From positions 620,001-684,000 of the forward strand of contig NZ_CP098518.1 of NCBI RefSeq assembly GCF_023703795.1: a stretch of DNA of 64,000 nucleotides, in the 5' to 3' direction. This document shows, piece by piece, positions 35,062-42,630 of this stretch (positions are counted from its first letter, which is position 1; each line of letters opens with the position of its first letter). Source of the DNA: Haloplanus sp. HW8-1 (lineage in GTDB: Archaea; Halobacteriota; Halobacteria; Halobacteriales; Haloferacaceae). Both the position numbers and the translations under genes were made by a program. The notes beneath the pieces were generated by a model. It saw only the letters and a list, made by a program, of their open reading frames with translations. It was not told where the DNA came from and did no database searches.

Positions 35062-36399
35062 ATGGCGAACGACCCAGACCCCGAGACCCCGGTGTCCGTC
35101 TCGACGGGGGAGGTACGCGTCGGGAAATCCTTCGAGGCCGACCGGTTTCCGGTGCCGGCCATCGCCTTCGAGATCGAATCGCTCGACGACGACCCGATCC
35201 GCATCCGACTCGTCGACCGGATCCCCGAGTCGTTCGCGATGGAGGGTGTCGGCTTCCATCCGGACTACGACAGCGACAACTGGACTGCCTACCGGGATCA
35301 CCGGGTGGCGTACGAGCGCACGCTCGACCCCGGCGAGTCCGTGCTCACGGTGTACGGCATCCGGATCGACGATCCCGAGGAGGCCGAACCCTTCCTCGAC
35401 GAGCCGACGATCGAACTGATCGAACCGGACGATGTCGGCGGCGGCACCGAGGACGTCCTCGGCCGGGAGACGACACAGGCCGTCCGCGATGCCCTGTCGG
35501 GTGAGGAGTCGTCCGACCTCTCGGAACTGGCAGCGGAGACCGAGTCCGCGCCCGAACCCCTCCTCGACGACGGCGACGTCTCGGACGACCCCACGCCCCG
35601 TGACCGCGAGGCGGGACTCGACACGGCGATCCGCGACCGGGACGAGGGCGTGACACGCGTCGACGTGACCGAGGGAACCGACAGCCCGGAGGACGAGGAC
35701 GACGGCACGGACGAAGCCGTCCCCTCGGCCGACGCAGCGGAGGCGCTCGATCCCCGGCCGACGGACGACACCGGAGCGACGGAGACGGCCGACGGGAGCG
35801 ACGACGTCGCCGGGACGACGGCCGACGACGTGGACGCGGAACCGGAAACGCCCACCGCCGCTCCCGGGTCGGTCGCGGCCGCCCTGGCCGCCGAGATTCG
35901 CCAGGGAACGGTCGATGACGACGATCTGGCAGTGCTCCACGAGGCGTTCGAGGGGGAGGTCCCCACGAGCGTCGACGTGCGCGTCGGTCGGCTTCAGTCA
36001 CAGGTCGAGGATGTGCTGGCCTATCGTGACGCTCTCGCCGATTTCCTCGACGAGAACGGGACCGCAGAGGACGTCCTCGGCGACGTGAGCGAGGAGGTAA
36101 GCGACCTGAACGACCGGATCGACGACCTCGACGGGACGCTGGCGACGGCGGCCGAGGACCGTGCGGCCCTCCGCGACGAGGTCGGCGAGGTGTCCGACGC
36201 GGTCGACGACGTCGCCGACCGGGTCGACGGCATCGAGGACGATCTCGATCGCGTCGAGTCGCGGCTGGGGCGACTCGACGAGCGGTTGGCCGACGCCGAA
36301 TCGATGGCGGAGGATATCGAGGAGATCCACACGGAACTGGACGAACTGCGGTCGTTCCGGGACCGCCTCAGCAGCGCCTTCGGCACCGGCGAGGAGTGA
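35062..36399 (+). CDS. Acidic coiled-coil protein, unknown function
   Basis: A 445-residue protein. Residues 1 to about 120 form a beta-rich domain (VSVSTGEVRVGKSFEADRFPVPAIAFEIESL; IRLVDRIPESFAMEGVGFHPDY). A long disordered acidic region (about 130-280) follows. The last 150 residues are a predicted coiled coil (VSDLNDRIDDLDGTLATAAEDR; VADRVDGIEDDLDRVESRLGRLDERL). It could be a structural or polar scaffold protein; no enzyme motif is present. ATG 35062 is chosen over 35035 because homologue-like sequence starts at MANDPDPE. The gene ends directly at the nested palindrome at 36400. Confidence 0.7.
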   Translation: MANDPDPETPVSVSTGEVRVGKSFEADRFPVPAIAFEIESLDDDPIRIRLVDRIPESFAMEGVGFHPDYDSDNWTAYRDHRVAYERTLDPGESVLTVYGIRIDDPEEAEPFLDEPTIELIEPDDVGGGTEDVLGRETTQAVRDALSGEESSDLSELAAETESAPEPLLDDGDVSDDPTPRDREAGLDTAIRDRDEGVTRVDVTEGTDSPEDEDDGTDEAVPSADAAEALDPRPTDDTGATETADGSDDVAGTTADDVDAEPETPTAAPGSVAAALAAEIRQGTVDDDDLAVLHEAFEGEVPTSVDVRVGRLQSQVEDVLAYRDALADFLDENGTAEDVLGDVSEEVSDLNDRIDDLDGTLATAAEDRAALRDEVGEVSDAVDDVADRVDGIEDDLDRVESRLGRLDERLADAESMAEDIEEIHTELDELRSFRDRLSSAFGTGEE

Positions 36400-36477
36400 T
36401 ACGGTTTATTGTAAGTCAGTACCGGTGGTTCGCCGGAGTCTCGACGAGCCACCGGTGAACGGTTACAATAATCCGTA
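36400..36477. repeat. 78-bp nested palindrome (different sequence family)
   Basis: The outer arms TACGGTTTATTGTAA (36400-36414) and TTACAATAATCCGTA (36463-36477) match at 14 of 15 positions. The inner arms ACCGGTGGTTCG (36421-36432) and CGAGCCACCGGT (36445-36456) match at 11 of 12. The loop is 12 bp, as in the 7115 and 39411 elements. It begins one base after the stop of the coiled-coil gene and may serve as terminator, promoter for the next gene (TTTATT core) or both. Confidence 0.8.
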
Positions 36478-36525
36478 CGAGCGAAAAGCACAATCGGTAA
36501 AGCCCGCCACAGCGTCCGTCCCACA

Positions 36526-37422
36526 ATGACCGAGACGGTTCGGGTCGCCGTTCCACGCAAGGGGCGCCCACTGGAGGCGGTTCTCGAACGCTTCGCCGCC
36601 GTCGCCGGCGTCGATGACCTGGCCGACGACGTTTCTTCCACGCTCCGCTACGAGAAGGCCGTTACCAAGGGACGGGCCACGGCCGATCGCGACGTGTACG
36701 AACGGCTGGCGGCGTACAGCGACATCTCCGATCCGACGGGTCCGGAGTACACCCTGTTGCGCGACGACCGGGAGGGCAAGCCCCGACGGATCGTCTTCGA
36801 CAGCGTCACCGTCCCGACCGGAGACGTGACGGTAGAGTTGATCGGCCGCGAGGAGCCGTTCCGCGCGCTCCGCACCCACGAGTTCGGACTCGGCTTCGAC
36901 AGCGCCGACCTCGTGTTGGAGGAGGTCGTCACGCTGGGGGCCACCGGCGTCGAGTCCATCGGCGACGTGAACGCCCGGATCGACCCCCACGACACCGACG
37001 TGCGGATCGTGACCGGAATGGGCGATACCGTCTACCACACGTTGCTCGCGACTCCGGAGACCCTCCCGCCGGGTGCCGACCTCGATCGCTCGTTCGTCGC
37101 GGACTACGCCGGTCCGCTGTGTATCTCGCCCCGATACGAGCGCCTCGTCAGGGCGATCCTCGGTACGGACGCCCTCGACGACGTGGCGTTCACGTACCCC
37201 GACCCGTCGGCCGAGGAGGAGGCCGCGATCGCCGAGGTCGGTCTCGGCGTCTACCTCACGATGACGGGATCGACCGCCCGGGACCACGGACTCGTCGTGG
37301 GGGAGAACCTGTTTCCGAGCGAGACCGTGTTGATGGAGAACGCCGCCGAGACGAACCGGGCGATCGAACGACTCGAAGCGAACCTCACGGCCGCGGATCT
37401 GGAGACGGCGATCCGACCCTAG
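36526..37422 (+). CDS. HisG-like (ATP phosphoribosyltransferase-related) protein
   Basis: A 298-residue protein whose N terminus (VRVAVPRKGRPLEAVLERF) looks like the opening of ATP phosphoribosyltransferase HisG. A middle segment (EEPFRALRTHEFGLGFDSADLVLEE) fits the periplasmic-binding-protein type 2 fold of that family. The usual HisG PRPP-binding signature is not evident, so the histidine-pathway reaction is doubtful. No other his gene is near. It may be a haloarchaeal paralogue with a different ligand. It overlaps the stop of the convergent tfb gene by 4 bp. Confidence 0.55.
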   Translation: MTETVRVAVPRKGRPLEAVLERFAAVAGVDDLADDVSSTLRYEKAVTKGRATADRDVYERLAAYSDISDPTGPEYTLLRDDREGKPRRIVFDSVTVPTGDVTVELIGREEPFRALRTHEFGLGFDSADLVLEEVVTLGATGVESIGDVNARIDPHDTDVRIVTGMGDTVYHTLLATPETLPPGADLDRSFVADYAGPLCISPRYERLVRAILGTDALDDVAFTYPDPSAEEEAAIAEVGLGVYLTMTGSTARDHGLVVGENLFPSETVLMENAAETNRAIERLEANLTAADLETAIRP

Positions 37423-38411
37423 GCGGCGCGGGCGGCGTCCGGATCGGTGCCGGCCTCCAGCAACTCGGTGTATCGGTTGCGGACGGTCACCTCGGAGACG
37501 TCGCTCACCGAACACACCTCCTTCTGGGTCACTTTGTCGCCTTCGAGGATGGACGCGGCGTAGATGGCGGCGGCCGCGAGGCCGACGGGGCTCTTGCCGC
37601 TGTGGACGCCGCTCTCCATGCCCTCCTCGAGGAGCGCCCGGGCGCGCGTCTTCGTCTCGCCACCGAGGTCGAGGTCGGAGGCGAAGCGTGGCAGATATTC
37701 GAGCGGGTTGGCGGGTTCGATGGCGAGTTCGAGTTCGCGGACGATGTAGCGGTAGGCACGCGAGAACTCCTTGCGTTCCACCCGGCTGACGGGCTCGAAC
37801 TCGTCGAGGCTCCGCGGCACGGACGCCTGTCGGGCGGCGGCGTAGAGCGACGCCGTCGCCATCGCCTCGATCGAGCGGCCACGAAGCAGGTCGTCCTCCA
37901 GGGCGCGGCGGTAGACCACGCTCGCGGTCTCGCGGACGTTCTCGGGGAGACCGAGCGCCGAAGACATCCGATCTATCTCGCCGAGTGCCTGCTTCAGGTT
38001 GCGCTCTTGGGCGTTCTTCGAGCGGAACCGCTCGTCCCAGGTCCGGAGCCGCTGGAGTTTGCGACGCTTGCTCCCGTCGATGGTTCGCCCCTTGGCGTCC
38101 CGGTCCTGCCAGTCGATGACCGACGACAGGCCGTCGTCGTGGAGGAGTTTCGTCGTCGGGGCGCCGACACGGCTCTTCTCCGCGCGTTCGCTGGAGTCGA
38201 AGGCTCGCCACTCGGGCCCGTGGTCGATCTCGTCGGCCTCGACGACGAGACCGCACGACTCACACACGGTCTCGCCGTGCGCTTCGTCGGCGACGAGGGA
38301 CGCGTTACACTCCGGACACGTCCGTTCCGCCGACTGCTCGTCTTCGGTGGTCTCGGTCGTCGCGTGCTGTTCCCCGCCGACCTCTCGGAGGGAGTGGGGC
38401 TGCTGAGTCAT
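37419..38411 (-). CDS. tfb: Transcription initiation factor TFB
   Basis: A 330-residue archaeal TFIIB homologue that joins TBP at TATA boxes and recruits RNA polymerase. It has an N-terminal zinc ribbon (CPECNASLVADEAHGETVCESCG) and a B-reader/linker region (GPEWRAFDSSERAEKSRVGAPTT; DRDAKGRTIDGSKR). Two cyclin-like repeats follow (GLPENVRETASVVYRRAL; LLEEGMESGVHSGKSPVGLAAAAIYAAS), with a final recognition HTH, KEVCSVSDVSEVTVRNRYTELL. Haloarchaea have several TFBs with different promoter preferences; which one this is cannot be told. ATG 38411 was used. The promoter contains an inverted repeat. Confidence 0.95.
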   Translation of the reverse strand: MTQQPHSLREVGGEQHATTETTEDEQSAERTCPECNASLVADEAHGETVCESCGLVVEADEIDHGPEWRAFDSSERAEKSRVGAPTTKLLHDDGLSSVIDWQDRDAKGRTIDGSKRRKLQRLRTWDERFRSKNAQERNLKQALGEIDRMSSALGLPENVRETASVVYRRALEDDLLRGRSIEAMATASLYAAARQASVPRSLDEFEPVSRVERKEFSRAYRYIVRELELAIEPANPLEYLPRFASDLDLGGETKTRARALLEEGMESGVHSGKSPVGLAAAAIYAASILEGDKVTQKEVCSVSDVSEVTVRNRYTELLEAGTDPDAARAA

Positions 38412-38466
38412 GATTGGTGGGAGGCTGCCGTCGTCATCCCTCACTTCGTGATTCGTTTGGTAGGAT

Positions 38467-38504
38467 CTTAATAGTTTCTACTGTGTTTTGATTCCAATAG
38501 AAAC
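38467..38504 (-). promoter_or_regulatory. tfb promoter with inverted repeat
   Basis: The 7-bp inverted repeat GTTTCTA (38474-38480) / TAGAAAC (38498-38504), with a 17-bp spacer, sits at and just upstream of the TATA-like TATTAAG (minus strand, 38473-38467). The position suggests an operator that could control the TFB gene; the following rightward TrmB-type gene may share it. Confidence 0.4.
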
Positions 38505-38598
38505 AGAGTGTGCGTCAGATACACAAGGGGTCCGGGAACGGATCCGACTCTTTTTGGTGGTGTCATCCTAAGGCCGGGGCGATACGGGAGCGCTGGTC

Positions 38599-39423
38599 GT
38601 GACTCAATACACATCTTCGGACGCCGGCACCGACTCGCTCGTCGAGGAAGCAGTGAGTACGCTCCGGACGTTCGAACTCACCGAGTACGAGGCGAAATGT
38701 TTCGTGGCGCTCACGCGCTTGCGCGAAGGCACGGCGAAGGAGGTGAGCGACGTCGCCGACGTGCCACGTGCCCGCATCTACGACAGCATGGACACGCTAC
38801 AGGATCGGGGTCTCGTCAGCGTTCAGGAATCGAAGCCCCGCCGGTTCCGGGCCGTTTCCCCCCGCGAATCCGTCGAACTGCTGGAACAGCAGTGCCGGAG
38901 TCGGCTCGATCGGCTCGGCACCATCCTCCCTCGCCTCGGCTCGCCCGACCGCTCTTCCAGCGCCGGCGAAGTCTGGACGATGGAGGGAGAGACGGCCGTT
39001 TCGGAGCGTCTCGCGACGCTCGTCGGTGACGCCACGGACGAGGTGTTGCTGGCCGTGGCCGTCGACGCGCTTCTCGGCGAGGACCTGATCGACGCGCTCG
39101 CCGACGCCGCCGACCGTGGCGTCGAGGTGACGGTCGGCTCGCCCGACGAATCGGTTCGGGCGGACCTCGACGCTGCTCTCGACGGTGCCGACGTGGTCGA
39201 GACGTGGACTTGGTGGGACTCGGTTCCGATCGAACCCGGCGCGGTCACGAGCGTGTGCATGGTCGACGGCGACGCGCTTCTGGTCAGCGCGGACGCCGCG
39301 ACCGACCTCCCCGGCGTCCGCAAGCATCGCGCCGTGTGGACCGACAGCGCCGAGGCCCCCGTCGTCGGGCTGATGCGGCCACTGCTCGCGACGGCGATCC
39401 GCGGCGACTATCGTAGCGATTGA
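38599..39423 (+). CDS. TrmB-family transcriptional regulator
   Basis: A 274-residue protein. The N-terminal winged helix (LTEYEAKCFVALTRLREGTAKEVSDVADVPRARIYDSMDTLQDRGLVSVQ) is the TrmB DNA-binding domain. A short coiled coil follows, then a C-terminal domain of phospholipase-D-like fold (LLAVAVDALLGEDLIDALADAADRGVEVTVGS), typical of haloarchaeal TrmB proteins without a sugar-binding domain. It would regulate metabolic genes; the target is unknown. The start is GTG 38599. Its final codons (CGT AGC GAT TGA) lie in the second copy of the 80-bp palindrome. Confidence 0.85.
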   Translation: MTQYTSSDAGTDSLVEEAVSTLRTFELTEYEAKCFVALTRLREGTAKEVSDVADVPRARIYDSMDTLQDRGLVSVQESKPRRFRAVSPRESVELLEQQCRSRLDRLGTILPRLGSPDRSSSAGEVWTMEGETAVSERLATLVGDATDEVLLAVAVDALLGEDLIDALADAADRGVEVTVGSPDESVRADLDAALDGADVVETWTWWDSVPIEPGAVTSVCMVDGDALLVSADAATDLPGVRKHRAVWTDSAEAPVVGLMRPLLATAIRGDYRSD

Positions 39424-39490
39424 GAGCCATACCACAGCCGATCGCAGTACGGCCTCCGATCGACTGGGCACGCCGTTTCAATCGTTACTA
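39411..39490. repeat. 80-bp nested palindrome between convergent genes (copy B)
   Basis: The architecture is base-for-base the same as at 7115-7194: 15-bp outer arms (39411-39425 and 39476-39490, 12 of 15 pair), 9-bp spacers, 10-bp inner arms starting CAGCCGATCG (39435-39444 and 39457-39466, 9 of 10 pair) and a 12-bp loop. The left inner arm is identical to copy A. The outer arms again contain the stop codons of both convergent genes (RSD-stop and SND-stop). Confidence 0.82.
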
Positions 39491-40260
39491 TCGGGGAACG
39501 CCCCGTCCTCGACCGCCTCGCGATAGGCCGTCACTGCGTCCTCGATTTCGCCACGAACGTCGCCGAACTCCTCGGCAAAGGGCGGCGCCGACGCCGAGAG
39601 CCCGATCACGTCTGTTACCACGAGTACCTGTCCGTCCGTCTCCGGACCGGCACCGATGCCGATCACCGGGATGTCGAGGTCGGCGGTCACGTCGGCAGCG
39701 AGGTCGTCCGGCACGTGTTCGAGCACCAGCGAGAACGCCCCCGCTTCCTCGTGGCGCCGCGCGAGGTCGCGGATCTCACGGGCGTCGGACTCGGTCGTCC
39801 CCTGCCGGGTGTAGCCGCCGACCTGGTTGAGTCGCTGCGGCGTCAACCCGAGGTGAGCCATCACCGGGATGCCGAGTTGGACGAGTCGTTCGGTCAGTTC
39901 GACCGTGTGTGGCCCCGACTCGATCTTGACCGCGTTCGCGCCCGCCTCCTTGAGGAGGCGTCCAGCGTTCTCGATCCCGTCGCCCTCGCTCGTCCCGTAG
40001 CTCAGAAAGGGCATGTCGGCGACGACGAGTGCCTCCTCCGTCGCTCGTGTCACTGCCGCCGTGTGACTCGCTACGTCCTCCATCGTCACGGGGAGCGTCG
40101 AGTCGTAGCCGAGAACGGCGTTTCCCATGCTGTCGCCGACCAAGATCACGTCGATCCCGGCCGCGTCGACGATCCCAGCCGTCGGCGCGTCGTACGCCGT
40201 CAGCATCGTCAGCGGTTCCCCGTCCGCCGACGCCTGCCGGATCTCCTGTACCGTTGGCAT
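39478..40260 (-). CDS. panB: 3-methyl-2-oxobutanoate hydroxymethyltransferase
   Basis: A 260-residue PanB, which makes ketopantoate from 2-oxoisovalerate and methylene-tetrahydrofolate (or a pterin analogue), the first step to pantothenate and CoA. Signature segments are MLTAYDAPTAGIVDAAGIDVILVGDSMGNAVLGY (metal ligands), AVKIESGPHTVELTERLVQLGIPVMAHLGLTPQ and IPVIGIGAGPETDGQVLVVTD. The length is normal. It lies downstream of panE on the same strand (39-bp gap), so two consecutive steps are co-located. The 3' end lies within the nested palindrome. Confidence 0.95.
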   Translation of the reverse strand: MPTVQEIRQASADGEPLTMLTAYDAPTAGIVDAAGIDVILVGDSMGNAVLGYDSTLPVTMEDVASHTAAVTRATEEALVVADMPFLSYGTSEGDGIENAGRLLKEAGANAVKIESGPHTVELTERLVQLGIPVMAHLGLTPQRLNQVGGYTRQGTTESDAREIRDLARRHEEAGAFSLVLEHVPDDLAADVTADLDIPVIGIGAGPETDGQVLVVTDVIGLSASAPPFAEEFGDVRGEIEDAVTAYREAVEDGAFPDSND

Positions 40261-40299
40261 CGTCCCTCGAATCGACTTGGGGGGAATTAACGGTACCCC

Positions 40300-41205
40300 T
40301 TATCGGAGCCCTGTGCCGGCCTCCCAGCCCCGGATCAGCGTCGCGAGCGTCCGGTTGACCGGCACCGACTCCCCAGCCACCTCGGCCCGCTCCACGACGT
40401 AACCGTTGATTGCCTCCACTTCGGTCCGTCGGCCGGCGACCACGTCCTGATGCATCGACGAGCGGTTCCGTGCGGTCCCGCGGACGACCGCCTCGATGGC
40501 CTCGGTTACCGCCGCGTCGGACAGCGCCGTCCCTGTCGCCCGCGCGACGCGTGCCGTCTCGACGCCCGCCGTTGTCGCGAGGTCGGCGAGATCACCCGGT
40601 GGCGACAGCGCTCCGTTCTCGACGCGGGCCAGCGCCGTGACCGGGTTGATCGCCGCGTTGATCGCCAGTTTCTCCCAGAGTCGTGCCCGCACGTTGGTCG
40701 TCACGTCGGCGTCGAGATCGACCGCTCGAAGGGCCGCGACGACCCGCTCGGCGGTCTCGACGTCGTCGGCCGGCCGCCAGGGGCCGACCGTGAGGCGGCC
40801 GCGGCCGAGCCACTCGACGTGGCCGGGATCGGCGAGTCGGGCGCCGACGGTGGCCGTCCCGGCGACTATCGGGACGTCGAGGTGGTCGGCGAGCGTCGTC
40901 TCGTTGCCCATCCCGTTCTGGAGCGAGCAGACCGCCCCGACGTCGCCGGTCGCGAGGTCGCGGGCGGCCGCCTCGGTGTCGTAGGCCTTGACCGTCAGGA
41001 GGGCGAGATCCGCGCTCGCCCCCGTCCCGTCCGTCGTCGCCGACGGGGCGGTGTCGAGGTCCGCGACGCCCGTAATCCGGAGCCCCGCTTCCCGCACTGC
41101 GGCGACGTGTGGGTCCCGACCGACGAGCGTCACGTCGTGGGCCCGGGAGAGCAGGCCCCCGAGCAGGCTACCGAGGCTCCCCGCCCCGAAGATCAGTATC
41201 TCCAT
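40300..41205 (-). CDS. panE: 2-dehydropantoate 2-reductase
   Basis: A 301-residue ketopantoate reductase. The N-terminal Rossmann motif is FGAGSLGSLLGGLLSR; the substrate and catalytic helix region is KLAINAAINPVTALARVENG, with the conserved lysine and asparagines. It reduces ketopantoate to pantoate with NAD(P)H. In archaea pantoate then goes through pantoate kinase and phosphopantothenate synthetase, neither of which is here. It is followed by panB on the same strand. ATG 41205 gives MEILIFGAGSLG. Confidence 0.94.
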   Translation of the reverse strand: MEILIFGAGSLGSLLGGLLSRAHDVTLVGRDPHVAAVREAGLRITGVADLDTAPSATTDGTGASADLALLTVKAYDTEAAARDLATGDVGAVCSLQNGMGNETTLADHLDVPIVAGTATVGARLADPGHVEWLGRGRLTVGPWRPADDVETAERVVAALRAVDLDADVTTNVRARLWEKLAINAAINPVTALARVENGALSPPGDLADLATTAGVETARVARATGTALSDAAVTEAIEAVVRGTARNRSSMHQDVVAGRRTEVEAINGYVVERAEVAGESVPVNRTLATLIRGWEAGTGLR

Positions 41206-41245
41206 GGGTGCCGTCGCGGGCTGTGACTCCGGTCGGCGTCCACGC

Positions 41246-41902
41246 TCACCGCTCCTCGAACGGCTGGACGACGACGAACCCCTCCGCCCCCGAGAAGTCG
41301 AGTTGATAGGTCTCCTCCGAGGACTGGCCGACCAGGTCGCTCAGACTTCGGTTCACCCCGGCAGACGGCGAGAGCACCCCGCTCCAGGCCACCGTCGCGC
41401 TCGGGTCCGTGACGACCGGCGGCGACAGCACGACCGGGTCGCCGTGGGTCGTGATGGCCACGTCGCCCGGCCCCGTGAGGAAGACGTTGGTCAGCCCACC
41501 CGTCGACGACCCGGCGAGGCTGTCGATGGTGCTGATCTCGTAGTCCACGGACGACTCGAACGCGAGGACGTCCTCGCCGTTGACGGAGATGGACTCTCCA
41601 TCATCGAGGGCGACGATACCCACTTCCTTCCCCTGATCGGCGAGGTAGAGACGCCCCGACCCCTCGGCGTCCATCACCGGCGTTCCCTCGCTCGTCGCCT
41701 TGCTCTTCAGGAACCCCGTCACGCCGCCCTCGGCGGAGGCCTTCCCGGAGAAGGTCACGTCACCGTTGTAGGCGACCATCGACCCCACCCTGGCCGTCAC
41801 CGTCCCGTCGAGATCGACGGCGAGGAGTTTGTGGTTCTGTAGCTGGAAGGTGTCGCCACCCTCCGCCGGCGCGTTCGACGCGGCGAACTCGTCCAGTGTC
41901 AT
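41246..41902 (-). CDS. AIM24 family protein
   Basis: A 218-residue beta-rich protein of the AIM24 family (double-stranded beta-helix, tryptophan RNA-binding attenuator-like fold). Segments are FQLQNHKLLAVDLDGTVTARVGSMVAYNGDVTF, GRLYLADQGKEVGIVALDDGESISVNGEDVLAFESSV and TGPGDVAITTHGDPVVL. In mitochondria AIM24 affects membrane complexes; prokaryotic members have no defined role. The length matches the family. It is divergent from the HalOD1 gene, 133 bp away, and upstream of panE with a 40-bp gap. Confidence 0.88.
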   Translation of the reverse strand: MTLDEFAASNAPAEGGDTFQLQNHKLLAVDLDGTVTARVGSMVAYNGDVTFSGKASAEGGVTGFLKSKATSEGTPVMDAEGSGRLYLADQGKEVGIVALDDGESISVNGEDVLAFESSVDYEISTIDSLAGSSTGGLTNVFLTGPGDVAITTHGDPVVLSPPVVTDPSATVAWSGVLSPSAGVNRSLSDLVGQSSEETYQLDFSGAEGFVVVQPFEER

Positions 41903-41978
41903 GGTGAAACTCGTCCCGACGTTCTGTGTCCCGGCAAATGAGTGTTGGTGCCGTGATGACTCCTCCCGACCGTTCAGA

Positions 41979-41992
41979 TATCACACATGATA
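41979..41992 (+). promoter_or_regulatory. TWTCA-N4-TGAKA site, HalOD1 promoter
   Basis: TATCAcacaTGATA. The T of TGA is exactly 22 bp before the A of the TATA core (ATTATA, A42010). A further inverted repeat, TAATTCT-N6-AGAATTA (41991-42010), overlaps the gap and the TATA box. Confidence 0.7.
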
Positions 41993-42035
41993 ATTCTGCC
42001 AGTAGAATTATATGCGGCAGCGCGAAGATACGGGT

Positions 42036-42329
42036 ATGTCAGCGACGAGCGAAGAGAGTGCACGGATGCGGTCGGACCCGAGTCTTCACCGGGCGCAGAT
42101 CGACTGGGACCGCCGCGAACCGGTAAGTTTCACCGTGCAGGTTGCCCTCGGCGATGTCGAAGAGTGCGAGCCGATCGAACTCGACCCCCTCGCGGATTAC
42201 GTCGATCCCGACGCCCTGGAGGCGTTTTTCACGGGACCCCCGGACGTACTGGCAAAGCGGAGTATCACGTTCGAGTACGGGGACCATCTGGTCCACGTCG
42301 ACGGCCGCGGCGAGGTCATCGTCGACTGA
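42036..42329 (+). CDS. HalOD1 output domain protein
   Basis: A 97-residue protein consisting almost entirely of a HalOD1 output domain (CEPIELDPLADYVDPDALEAFF; ITFEYGDHLVHVDGRGEVIV). HalOD1 is a halophile-specific domain proposed to be a signalling output module, also found attached to receiver domains; the biochemical function is unknown. ATG 42036 lies about 25 bp after the TATA box, so the mRNA is probably leaderless. Its promoter carries the same palindromic site as the archaellum and chemotaxis genes, suggesting co-regulation with motility. Confidence 0.82.
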   Translation: MSATSEESARMRSDPSLHRAQIDWDRREPVSFTVQVALGDVEECEPIELDPLADYVDPDALEAFFTGPPDVLAKRSITFEYGDHLVHVDGRGEVIVD

Positions 42330-42630
42330 TCGCCCGCTGGGACCCCGTTTTCGATCCGCCGGTCGTCTCCTTCGGTTTTATTCACGCCCGGATTTCTGCA
42401 GGCCGTCGCGCTGCCGGTCGGTCGCCGGAGTGCCCCATTGGGTCCGCCACCGCGGCCGACCCCTCGTTCACAAGATATATGCCTCGCTCACCCCACCGTC
42501 CGGTAGATCCGGTCCCGCACGTCGCGTCGACGGCCCGTGGCTCCTTCCGGTCCCCGGTTCCACCCGTCCGTCGCCGACCGTCGAGGCTCCGGGACTGCGA
42601 CGACTTGCCACACGAATCCATACGCCATCC
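42330..42630 (+). promoter_or_regulatory. 301-bp intergenic region with TATA box for the CARDB-type gene
   Basis: No convincing ORF is seen. A TATA-like AGATATATG lies near 42473-42481. If it is used, the downstream gene has a leader of about 125 nt, unusually long here. No strong hairpin was noticed. Confidence 0.35.
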
